From contig JAUWBQ010000079.1 in NCBI GenBank assembly GCA_030601645.1, positions 1 to 7,813 on the forward strand: a DNA stretch of 7,813 nt. The letters are read 5' to 3'. The number at the start of each line of letters is the position of its first letter. Position 1 is the stretch's first letter. This stretch comes from Candidatus Bathyarchaeota archaeon (GTDB taxonomy: Archaea; Thermoproteota; Bathyarchaeia; TCS64). The notes beneath the pieces are model-generated. The model searched no databases and had not been told where the DNA came from. It saw only the letters and a program-made list of their open reading frames with translations. A program made the position numbers and the translations under genes. Below, piece after piece: positions 1-5,269 of this stretch.

Positions 1-686
1 ACGAGGGCGTCCCGCATCATCTCCCCCTTCTCCGCGGTGGCCAGGGTCGGGTCGCCTGTGGCCGCGTAGGGGGTGAGCTCGTCGAAGGTCCACTTCAGCT
101 GGACGTGCTCGGGGAGGTCGGGTATGACGCCCCTGGCCCTCTCCATGTCCACGAGGCCCGGCTCCACCGCTAGCATCATCGATGTCTCCCCCTCCCCTCC
201 GTGGCCGAGGCCGCCCCAGGCCTCGAAGGTATCCTCGGGGAGGAGGTCCCCCGCGGTCACCCACCAGGCCTCCAGGACCGCCACCTTCATCTCCGGGTGC
301 GCCACCCTGAACTCCCTGGTCGCGGCCTCGATCGCGGGTATGTTCCCGTCGTGGCCGTTGACTATGAGGAGCTTCAGGATGCCGTGGGCCAGCAGGGATT
401 CGAGGACCTCCCTCAGGACCTTAATGAGAGTCTCCGTGGTGAGTGTTATCGCGACTGGGAAGGAGGCGTAGTGGACGCTCATGCCGAAGGGTAGGCTGGG
501 GAGGACCAGGAGCCCCTCCACCCGATCCGCCACGGCCTCGGCGAGGTGCTCCGCCACCAGGGTGTCCGTCCCGTATGGGAGGTGTTCGCCGTGGGATTCC
601 GTCGACCCGACGGCGAGGACCGCCTTATCGTAGCCTCCGGACTTTAGATCGTGGGCGGTCATCCTCAGGAGACGTTTCTCGACCAT
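1..686 (-). CDS. Creatininase-family amidohydrolase, N-terminal 228 residues (3' end outside window)
   Basis: The reverse-strand frame is open from the ATG at 686 to the window edge. It carries the creatininase-family metal motifs: GSTESHGEHLPYGTD (residues 28-41, with E30, H32 and D41), NGHDGN (110-115, H112) and GHGGEGETSMM (161-171, E165/E167). Members are cytosolic dinuclear metal hydrolases acting on cyclic or formyl amides. In archaea the family includes the formamide hydrolase ArfB of the flavin/F420 pathway as well as uncharacterised enzymes, so the substrate cannot be assigned. Usual length is about 240-260 residues, so only a short C-terminal piece should be missing. A GTG three codons upstream is an alternative start, but the ATG fits the promoter, which predicts a leader of about 9 nt. 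The gene is GC-rich, unlike the island beside it. A decayed relative lies at 2040-2600. Confidence 0.9.
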   Translation of the reverse strand, partial: MVEKRLLRMTAHDLKSGGYDKAVLAVGSTESHGEHLPYGTDTLVAEHLAEAVADRVEGLLVLPSLPFGMSVHYASFPVAITLTTETLIKVLREVLESLLAHGILKLLIVNGHDGNIPAIEAATREFRVAHPEMKVAVLEAWWVTAGDLLPEDTFEAWGGLGHGGEGETSMMLAVEPGLVDMERARGVIPDLPEHVQLKWTFDELTPYAATGDPTLATAEKGEMMRDAL

Positions 687-715
687 CCTGGACACAGTAA
701 AGCAATTACGCCGAA

Positions 716-730
716 TGGATATAAGAACAG
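716..730 (-). promoter_or_regulatory. Archaeal TATA-type promoter for the creatininase gene
   Basis: The reverse strand reads TTCTTATATCC with the TATA core near 719-724. A start site about 26 nt downstream falls near 695, roughly 9 nt before the ATG at 686, as is common for archaeal short-leader mRNAs. No Shine-Dalgarno sequence is visible. Confidence 0.5.
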
Positions 731-874
731 GTATAGCCGGAGGAGCGAAGACTCCGCACTCGAATCTGGTGAGGCTGATGGCTTTGGAGAGCGTCTGGAT
801 CGAGAAGAAGGGAAACTAACGTCAAAGACAAGGGGATTACCCTAGAGAACCCCAAAAACCCCCTATTTTAAGCA

Positions 875-890
875 AGTAATCTTATATATC
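875..890 (+). promoter_or_regulatory. TATA-like promoter facing the island
   Basis: The sequence AAGTAATCTTATATATC is a good archaeal BRE/TATA match. Transcription would begin near 911, inside the GT tract and just before the hairpin and short ORF that follow. The core is nearly symmetrical, so the minus direction is also possible. Confidence 0.4.
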
Positions 891-901
891 AGACCTTTTG
901 A

Positions 902-920
902 GTGTGTGTGTACGTGTGTG
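902..920. repeat. (GT)n alternating purine-pyrimidine tract, 19 nt
   Basis: GTGTGTGTGT followed by ACGTGTGTG alternates purine and pyrimidine without a break. Such tracts can adopt left-handed DNA and are slippage-prone. It marks the left edge of the AT-rich island. Confidence 0.85.
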
Positions 921-926
921 AAGTGT

Positions 927-980
927 TGGTGAGGATGAGGACCAAAAGGCGGTTAAGACATCAGTTTTCCATCCTCACCA
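927..980 (+). repeat. Inverted repeat, 11-bp perfect stem with 32-nt loop
   Basis: TGGTGAGGATG at 927-937 is the exact reverse complement of CATCCTCACCA at 970-980. Both arms fall in the 5' part of the transcript predicted from the TATA box at 881-890, and the left arm overlaps the possible start codons of the short ORF at 935. It could be an RNA hairpin or a remnant of an element's inverted ends; no further evidence separates these. Confidence 0.6.
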
Positions 981-1042
981 TTAGTTCTGTAGAGCTTCTA
1001 GCACATAGTAATTATTGGAAAAGGTTAGAGAAAAGTCAGTAA
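935..1042 (+). CDS. Possible 35-residue basic protein, or gene fragment
   Basis: An ATG at 935 (with in-frame GTG codons at 914, 923 and 929) opens a 35-codon frame ending in TAA at 1040-1042. The product is strongly basic at the N-terminus (MRTKRRLRHQ) and then mildly hydrophobic (FSILTISSVELL). The TATA-like box at 881-890 is at the right distance for a short-leader start. No family is recognised and there is no Shine-Dalgarno sequence. It may be chance or the truncated start of a longer gene, since the surrounding island is full of fragments. Confidence 0.25.
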   Translation: MRTKRRLRHQFSILTISSVELLAHSNYWKRLEKSQ

Positions 1043-1101
1043 GCAAGAATCACGAACATCAATACATATGTAAAATGTTAGTTAAGGTTAGGTTCATCCA
1101 T

Positions 1102-1111
1102 CACGCGCGCA
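1102..1111. repeat. (GC)n tract T1
   Basis: CACGCGCGCA, followed directly by copy 1 of the direct repeat. Its sequence context on the right matches that of tract T4. Confidence 0.8.
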
Positions 1112-1149
1112 GGCGAATTTAATAATTGTGTTAAAAATGGTTTTAATTC
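1104..1149 (+). repeat. Direct repeat, copy 1 (GC tract plus 39-nt AT-rich sequence)
   Basis: CGCGCGC at 1104-1110 is followed by 39 nt (1111-1149) that match 1908-1946 at 34 of 39 positions without a gap. The shared core is GCGAATTYAATAATTGTG, then AAAATGGTTTTAATTC. Similarity stops after 1149. Neither copy sits in a supported gene. The two copies are in the same orientation, 797 nt apart. Confidence 0.85.
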
Positions 1150-1220
1150 TTATTTTCTGATTTTAGTGCAGTTCTGGGACACGAGCATCAACATACACAG
1201 TTATCTCTCACGTGTTTTAG

Positions 1221-1229
1221 GTGCGCGCA
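1221..1229. repeat. (GC)n tract T2
   Basis: GTGCGCGCA lies 9 nt beyond the stop codon (TAG, 1238-1240) of the frameshifted minus-strand membrane-protein gene. Confidence 0.8.
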
Positions 1230-1237
1230 AGCCCAAG

Positions 1238-1688
1238 CTACCACATGCTAGCAATTCTGTGACCTTGATCGCTATGGGTTAGGTACTCTAAATAACCAAG
1301 TGCAATGATAATTACATTCATTATTACAACCCCCATTGCATAGTATCCCGCGGTAAATGCAAATACAAAAGGGATTTCAATTATACTTAATTTTATCGCA
1401 ACCATCGAGCCCCATTTCTTTTTTAAGAAGACACCATACATGGATGTAATGTATAACAATAGGAATGCAAGAATAGTTACTAATCTAAAACCGGAATACT
1501 TTGAAACAATATTAAGTTGAGAAAGTGCTCTTATCCCTAGTATACTCATGAATATATAGGAAAACCATATGGTCCCATCGGGTTCGTTTTCAATCAGTTC
1601 TCATCAACTCATTGAGGGAGACAGTGACTTCCGCGGATACATTATTTTTGAATACTTGCGCGAGCGATTTAACAAGTATCGACCACAC
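1238..1688 (-). pseudogene. Small multi-pass membrane protein gene broken by one frameshift
   Basis: Two reverse-strand frames join into one plausible protein of about 149 residues. The first runs from a GTG at 1688 (product MWSILVKSLAQVFKNNVSAE, ending in LNELMRTD) to a TGA at 1590-1592. The second is open from 1600 to the TAG at 1238-1240 and begins ELIENEPDGTIWFSYIFMSI. A +1 shift near 1597-1604 links them. The second part contains a hydrophobic stretch around IWFSYIFMSIL, a clear helix around TILAFLLLYITSMYGVFL, and two more around IEIPFVFAFTAGYYAMGVV and IMNVIIIALGYL. An ATG at 1549 gives a shorter 103-residue frame, but it would cut into the first hydrophobic segment and has no promoter at the right distance. 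The GTG start has a strong TATA box about 33 nt upstream. No family is recognised. A true frameshift mutation, a sequencing error and programmed shifting are all possible. Confidence 0.55.
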
Positions 1689-1717
1689 AACAGATAATGT
1701 ATTTACTTTAATTATTA

Positions 1718-1725
1718 TTTATAAA
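1718..1725 (-). promoter_or_regulatory. TATA box for the frameshifted membrane-protein gene
   Basis: TTTATAAA (reverse strand continuing to TTTATAAATA) is close to the archaeal consensus. A start site about 26 nt downstream would be near 1695, 7 nt before the GTG at 1688. This placement is the main reason to prefer that start over the ATG at 1549. Confidence 0.5.
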
Positions 1726-1789
1726 CGATTATTTAACATTTGATATACATTAGATGAAAAATATTAACATATTGTAAAGCAGCTAATGT

Positions 1790-1802
1790 TGCATGCGCGC
1801 GC
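1790..1802. repeat. (GC)n tract T3
   Basis: TGCATGCGCGCGC. On the reverse strand it overlaps the last base of the TAG stop of the 29-codon fragment (1802-1804). Confidence 0.8.
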
Positions 1803-1891
1803 TATCTTCTCCGCTGGTCCATATTTTCGTCGTATACAACCTTGCTCGTCATGGGGTCTACATCGTAACCCAGAAATTCAATAAACGCCGT
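1802..1891 (-). pseudogene. Orphan C-terminal gene fragment, 29 codons
   Basis: On the reverse strand, 29 codons of normal-looking protein (TAFIEFLGYDVDPMTSKVVY, then DENMDQRRR) end in a TAG at 1802-1804. The frame is closed upstream by a TAA at 1892-1894 and has no start codon near its beginning. The composition, rich in acidic and basic residues with a plausible charged C-terminus, differs from antisense shadow reading. It fills the space between GC tracts T4 and T3. I read it as the tail of a gene whose body is missing; the family is not recognised, and chance cannot be excluded at this length. Confidence 0.35.
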
Positions 1892-1898
1892 TTACCTT

Positions 1899-1908
1899 TG
1901 CGCGCGCG
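1899..1908. repeat. (GC)n tract T4
   Basis: TGCGCGCGCG, followed directly by copy 2 of the direct repeat; this context matches tract T1. Confidence 0.8.
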
Positions 1909-1946
1909 GGCGAATTCAATAATTGTGGGTAAAATGGTTTTAATTC
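1901..1946 (+). repeat. Direct repeat, copy 2
   Basis: Same orientation and layout as 1104-1149: CGCGCGC followed by the 39-nt sequence (34 of 39 identical). It ends about 95 nt before the start of the decayed creatininase gene. Confidence 0.85.
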
Positions 1947-2004
1947 GTTTTCACGTTAATCCTTGATATCCAGACATCGTCAGAACATTCAACGAGAATT
2001 CATT

Positions 2005-2012
2005 GTTTATTT
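2005..2012 (+). promoter_or_regulatory. TATA-like box upstream of the decayed creatininase gene
   Basis: GTTTATTT centred near 2008 predicts a start site near 2034, 6 nt before the ATG at 2040. This supports 2040 rather than 2064 as the original start codon. Confidence 0.35.
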
Positions 2013-2039
2013 GGGAGAACCACCTCAATAAGCTTAGGA

Positions 2040-2600
2040 ATGGCTAAAGAGACTGGTTCTCCCATGCTACTATTCGAGAACCTGACCTGGGTGGAGGCCG
2101 AGGAGGCCCTGAAGAAGCACGATGTGGTGATGATCCCCCTGGGGGCGAGGACCAAGGAGCACGGACCCCACCTCCCCCTGAACAACAACTGGATCATGGC
2201 CGAGTACCTCGCGTAGAAGGTGGCAGAGGAGGTGCCCGTCGCCGTGATGCCCACACTCCAGTACGGCTACTACCCCTCATTCCTCGAATACCCGGGGTCC
2301 GTCTCCCTGGGCCTGGAGACCTTCAAGGAGGTCTTGAAGGATATCTGCGTCTCATTGAATGGCTACGGCATCAGCAAGTTCTACGTCCTGAACACCGGGG
2401 TCTCCACAATACGGGGGCTGCAGCCCGCAGCCGAGGAGCTCAGGGAGCTGGGGATGGAGATGAGGTACACGGACATCCTGGCCTCGGGCGCCAGGGCGGA
2501 GGAGGGGGTCTCGGAGCAGGAGGGGGGCACCCACGCAGACGAGATGGAGACCAGTATGATGCTATTACATAGTTCTTATAATTATTGGGTGTTCTATTAG
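2040..2600 (+). pseudogene. Decayed creatininase-family gene (internal TAG, lost ligands, broken 3' end)
   Basis: Starting at ATG 2040 (or ATG 2064), the frame encodes a creatininase relative: LTWVEAEEAL, then GARTKEHGPHLPLNNNW, FLEYPGSVSLGLETF, FYVLNTGVST and THADEMETSMML. It is interrupted by a TAG at 2214-2216 inside AEYLA-stop-KVAEEV, where one change from CAG would restore glutamine. The metal-binding Asp of the usual GTD/NTD motif reads Asn here, and the NGHGGN histidine is replaced by NTGVST. After about 2565 the similarity stops and the frame runs through AT-rich sequence to a TAG at 2598-2600, so roughly the last third is missing. GC-rich codon use resembles the chromosomal genes, not the surrounding AT-rich sequence. 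It is a divergent paralogue of the intact gene at 1-686, not a recent copy. Initiation at GTG 2220 could give a 126-residue fragment, but it would lack the first metal site. Confidence 0.8.
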
Positions 2601-2637
2601 GCAGTTTGCTCTGATTTTCTGTTTGTTTTTCAGTTCC

Positions 2638-2655
2638 TGTGTGTGCGCGCGCGCG
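2638..2655. repeat. (TG/CG)n tract T5, 18 nt
   Basis: TGTGTGTGCGCGCGCGCG is the longest uninterrupted alternating tract that includes GCGCGC. It lies about 38 nt beyond the broken 3' end of the creatininase pseudogene, at the transition to an unrelated AT-rich segment. Confidence 0.85.
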
Positions 2656-2789
2656 AACTTCAGCCAAGGCATAATGGGGTTAGGTAGTTCAAACCAGAAA
2701 CCACACAAGAACCCCTCATGTCCGTCACAGACTCCTTCCACTGCCTAACCCTTCCCCTTTTTATTGACTTAAGATTCGTAGGATCAATA

Positions 2790-3312
2790 ATGTTTTTTGA
2801 ATTAAGTTTCTTCTTATAGTCTGATCTCCAAGTAGTCAACGACAAGTACATTGTATGGCGATGGGCTAAACCTTCTAAAAGATTTGTACCAACAAGAAAT
2901 CGATCTTGGGGAGATGTGGAATTGGGGATATTCAATTATGTAGTTTTCGCTGGGCTCTCACCAACGGCTTGGATTTGGATAGGTCGAGCAAGGCCGAGTG
3001 AGGGTGCTGTATTACATAGAATATCTCTCAATAGGGAGGAAGCATCTCGTTGTGTCGTGGCCGAACAGTATTTTGATCCTTCTGAAAAGGAGATCGATGA
3101 ATATCTCATGAGAACAGGTAGGAAACGCATAGGTAGCCTGAATGGATATTCTAGGGAGCAATATCCGTTATCATTCATTCCATTACCAGAATATGATGAT
3201 GAACATAACATGCCTGAGGTTCTGATACCGTTTGAAGTTGAGGCCAATGTCGATTGGATTAGAACCTATTGGGTTAGACTTGGTGAAACTCAATCCCCGA
3301 TTGCGCGCGCGC
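2790..3312 (+). pseudogene. Unrecognised gene with an early TAG and truncated 3' end
   Basis: ATG 2790 opens MFFELSFFL and meets a TAG at 2817-2819. The same frame then stays open with convincing protein sequence: DLQVVNDKYIVWRWAKPSKR, AWIWIGRARPSEGAVLHR, EEASRCVVAEQYFDPSEKEI, PLPEYDDEHNMPEVLIPFEV and VDWIRTYWVRLGE. Protein-like composition begins at 2820, well before the first downstream start codon (GTG 2916), so starting at the GTG would discard real coding sequence. At GC tract T6 (3302-3312) the composition changes; the in-frame continuation to TAG 3513-3515 is Ser/Ile/Phe-rich and antisense to minus-strand coding-like sequence, so I end the gene at T6. The product is soluble, rich in Trp, Tyr and charged residues, with no motif I recognise. 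I read it as a nonsense-mutated, 3'-truncated gene. Confidence 0.5.
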
Positions 3313-3472
3313 CTAATATTAATCCATTAAAAAAACCAATAGCATTCTCTCCAACTTGTTCTATAAATCTATCTAATCCTTCTTACGGCGTAATTAATTG
3401 TTTTATCTCAACAAGTTCCGTTTTTTTCCTTCCATTCATCAATGTATTGATCTCTGGCTTGGGGCGCGCACG
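3290..3472 (-). pseudogene. Stop-interrupted fragment in frame with the upstream subtilisin-like gene
   Basis: Beyond the TGA of the subtilisin-like gene (3473-3475) the same reverse-strand frame continues RARPKPEINTLMNGRKKTEL, VEIKQLITP, a TAA at 3383-3385, then EGLDRFIEQVGENAIGFFNG, LILGARAIGD and a TGA at 3290-3292. The composition is more protein-like than the opposite strand. It lies between GC tracts T7 and T6 and reads through T6. An ATG at 3439 has no ribosome-binding site. It is probably a decayed piece of a separate gene placed after tract T7; a former C-terminal extension of the upstream protein is the alternative. No family is recognised. Confidence 0.3.
3302..3312. repeat. (GC)n tract T6
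   Basis: TGCGCGCGCGC marks where plausible + strand coding ends and plausible minus-strand coding begins. Confidence 0.8.
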
Positions 3473-3473
3473 T
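3464..3473. repeat. (GC)n tract T7
   Basis: GCGCGCACGT immediately follows, and by one base overlaps, the TGA stop codon of the subtilisin-like gene on the reverse strand. Confidence 0.8.
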
Positions 3474-4498
3474 CATAAGATCTTGATACTCGCTAGTTCA
3501 GTTTTGGAAGCGTAGTCACCAAAACACTGCTCAGTTATGGCTCGGCTGATGAAGCCTGCGCCTACTTCATGTGGTTGATATCCTTGCATAGGTATCGCTA
3601 ACTTCATCACGAAGTCTTTTATGTTCCAGGGGTGCTTGCTGACTTTAAACCTGAGGATTTTATAGCAGCCACCTATGGATAGGGTAATCACTCTCTGAGT
3701 ATGCCCTAAGTTCATATGTTCCTCCATATATCCCATTATATTTGCTATGGCTCCACTTACATCTGCAGCAGCCATACTCGTTCCTGAAACTACGATGTAA
3801 TGATCCAGCTTGTCTTCAGAGATAAATTGCCTATCTTTTGCTAGTTGTTCTGGAGTTTTTTTGATATCAGGCGGATGTGTGGTAACTCTATCGATCCCCG
3901 GTCCAACAACTGTTGGTCTATAAAGCTGGTCGCCCGGTCTGCCTCGCGACGAAAAATCAGCCAACTTTTTGCCATTTTTAGTTGCAGCTCCGACTCCAAT
4001 TACCCAGGGTGCTACAGACCAAGGATTCAACGTGTCATTTCCTAACCTGCCGTAGTTACCAACTGCAATCACAACGGTCATACCAGCTTCATAGAGTCTC
4101 TTCGTAGCGACGTTGACCGGTTCGTCGGGATCAAAGCTTAGAGTACCTGGCCTCTCTATGGGAGGACCCAGACTCATGTTAACGATCGAAGCTCTTTCCG
4201 CCTTCATGGATAGTATATATTGGGCTGCCTTAAGGAGATTGAAATAGGGATCAAATATTCCCGGATTCACGTACCAAATCTTTTCTACCTTAGCTTCCTT
4301 CGCTAGCTCCTTTAGGCGACCCGCTTGAATTTTAACGGCGGCATATCGGAGACCTTGGCCTAAGAATCGTCCATTTCTGGAGCTAACCAGACTTTCTAGC
4401 GACTTTGGATCCTCTGACGTCTCAACTATGACCTTCATCTCGGCAGATGGGTAAGTCCTTGAAATGTTTTTTAGACGAGGGTCAATCTCATCAAGCAT
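3473..4498 (-). CDS. Subtilisin-fold (S8) protein lacking catalytic Asp and His; probable pseudopeptidase
   Basis: The product has 341 residues. Residues ~21-78 (MKVIVETSED to VEKIWYV) resemble the I9 propeptide/inhibitor domain of subtilases. The subtilisin core follows: SIVNMSLG (104-111), VVIAVGNYG (142-150, oxyanion-hole N148), the PTVVGPGIDRVTTHP segment (195-209) and the serine motif SGTSMAAADVSGA (238-250, S241; Ala replaces the usual Pro). The C-terminal VGAGFISRA matches the GAGLV-type end of S8 domains. The segments that should carry the DTG aspartate and HGTHVAG histidine are absent: the text goes from the propeptide end (VNPGIFDPYF) straight into the helix before NMSLG. The frame is otherwise intact, so this is a clean in-frame loss. 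With no signal peptide or membrane segment, the product should stay in the cytosol. The 236-residue gene lies 19 nt upstream without an intervening promoter, so the two are probably co-transcribed. Lower GC than the flanks suggests transfer. It may be a scaffold, inhibitor or regulatory pseudoenzyme; peptidase activity is unlikely from these residues. Confidence 0.8.
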   Translation of the reverse strand: MLDEIDPRLKNISRTYPSAEMKVIVETSEDPKSLESLVSSRNGRFLGQGLRYAAVKIQAGRLKELAKEAKVEKIWYVNPGIFDPYFNLLKAAQYILSMKAERASIVNMSLGPPIERPGTLSFDPDEPVNVATKRLYEAGMTVVIAVGNYGRLGNDTLNPWSVAPWVIGVGAATKNGKKLADFSSRGRPGDQLYRPTVVGPGIDRVTTHPPDIKKTPEQLAKDRQFISEDKLDHYIVVSGTSMAAADVSGAIANIMGYMEEHMNLGHTQRVITLSIGGCYKILRFKVSKHPWNIKDFVMKLAIPMQGYQPHEVGAGFISRAITEQCFGDYASKTELASIKIL

Positions 4499-4517
4499 TT
4501 CTGATCATATCGAGAAT

Positions 4518-5228
4518 TCAAATAGGGCTTGGGTTGAATTGAATCGTACTCTCTCCTGCCACTCTCGCACTGTCGTTTAATATGAGTGGAATGCGTCGCC
4601 TGTCAAAAAATACTCCTAATTCAAAAAATATTTTCATTTGCTCCACGATACGTGGACGCATTATCACGACCTTAAGGTCTATACCCCCTTGGGGTGCCTC
4701 ACCACTCGCTGAGCGAAAGTTCCAGTGGAAATTCGAGCCAGATGTTCCAGAGTCTACACGTGCTATCCTTGGGATGTAGCTAAATTCAACTTTAGCTTCA
4801 CCTTCGAAACCCCCCTCACTAAATTTCTTCATCAAGTCTGGTAATTTATTAAAACCCAGACTCGCAGACACGCCAAAATCTCCAGACACTTTCCAGTTTG
4901 GATCCACGAATTCTGTGGATGGAAAGATATGAGTCACGCAGGGACGCTGCAGAGGAGGATCCCAGGGATTGAGAGTACACTGTATGTTAACACATTTAGG
5001 CCTATACTGTGGTTTAGCGTTAATTACAATTTGAAACTCTGAAAGATGGAAGTCATATTTGGATCGCCATTCCCGAACGAAATCATCCACTTGTGTCGCT
5101 TCAATCAATAAGTTCTTCGAAAAAATTTGATCCGGAATGCCCACATAGCCACCCTTCGATTCCTGAGCCTCTTGCAGGATAGCTGTTTGAGCCTCAATTT
5201 CACTAGGTAAGAGCATTGGAACTTCCAT
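4518..5228 (-). CDS. Unrecognised 236-residue protein, first gene of the pseudo-subtilisin operon
   Basis: No family is recognised. After an acidic N-terminal helix (residues ~8-25) the chain appears beta-rich: LSEFQIVIN (62-70), a Cys/Pro-rich stretch with C79, C84 and C97 (CVNIQCTLNPWDPPLQRPC), then NWKVSGDFGVSASLGF (111-126), GEAKVEFSYIPRIARV (143-158) and GGIDLKVVIMRPRIVEQMKI (181-200), with helix-like DLMKKFSEGGF between strands. There is no signal peptide or obvious transmembrane helix. The alternating polar/hydrophobic strands could belong to a beta-sandwich or a pore-forming fold; this is speculation. The ATG is preceded by a well-placed BRE/TATA, giving an essentially leaderless mRNA, so the start is well supported. 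The gene is intact in an island where most neighbours are broken, which argues that it is functional. It probably works with the pseudo-subtilisin 19 nt downstream. Confidence 0.75.
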   Translation of the reverse strand: MEVPMLLPSEIEAQTAILQEAQESKGGYVGIPDQIFSKNLLIEATQVDDFVREWRSKYDFHLSEFQIVINAKPQYRPKCVNIQCTLNPWDPPLQRPCVTHIFPSTEFVDPNWKVSGDFGVSASLGFNKLPDLMKKFSEGGFEGEAKVEFSYIPRIARVDSGTSGSNFHWNFRSASGEAPQGGIDLKVVIMRPRIVEQMKIFFELGVFFDRRRIPLILNDSARVAGESTIQFNPSPI

Positions 5229-5251
5229 GTTTTAATTTTAATTTTATCACA

Positions 5252-5266
5252 CATATAAGTTTTACG
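5252..5266 (-). promoter_or_regulatory. BRE/TATA promoter of the two-gene operon
   Basis: The reverse strand reads CGTAAAA (BRE, 5260-5266) followed by CTTATATG (TATA, 5252-5259). The TATA centre is about 27 nt from the ATG at 5228, predicting a leaderless transcript. GC tract T8 begins only 4 nt upstream of the BRE. Confidence 0.7.
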
Positions 5267-5269
5267 CGG

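Larger units (their letters stand above)
1043..1220. other. AT-rich stretch with no supported gene
   Basis: Apart from the GC tract and the first copy of the direct repeat, nothing here can be called. Between 1150 and 1220 all three + strand frames stay open for short distances, and the minus strand offers only very short frames, so no reading frame stands out. Confidence 0.5.

Noticed and set aside
738..756. CGGAG...CTCCG hairpin upstream of the creatininase gene
   Set aside because: A 5-bp stem with a 9-nt loop, lying upstream of the predicted promoter, is too small to call a terminator or regulator.
2670..2752. GGGTTAGG/CCTAACCC inverted repeat and a TTCAAAC T-loop-like motif suggesting a tRNA
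   Set aside because: The bases around TTCAAAC do not form a T stem, no acceptor or anticodon stem can be drawn, and an 8-bp pair 60 nt apart is weak in AT-rich sequence.
2214..2819. In-frame TAG codons at 2214 and 2817 as pyrrolysine (recoded) sites
   Set aside because: The rubrerythrin, the ferritin-like fragment and the membrane-protein frame all end in TAG, so it works as a stop here. The creatininase and unknown frames also show truncation or lost ligands, and neither is a known Pyl protein. Pseudogenes are simpler.
2660..2935. Minus-strand 91-codon frame
   Set aside because: Its first part is antisense to the better-supported + strand coding sequence from 2820, and there is no start signal upstream.
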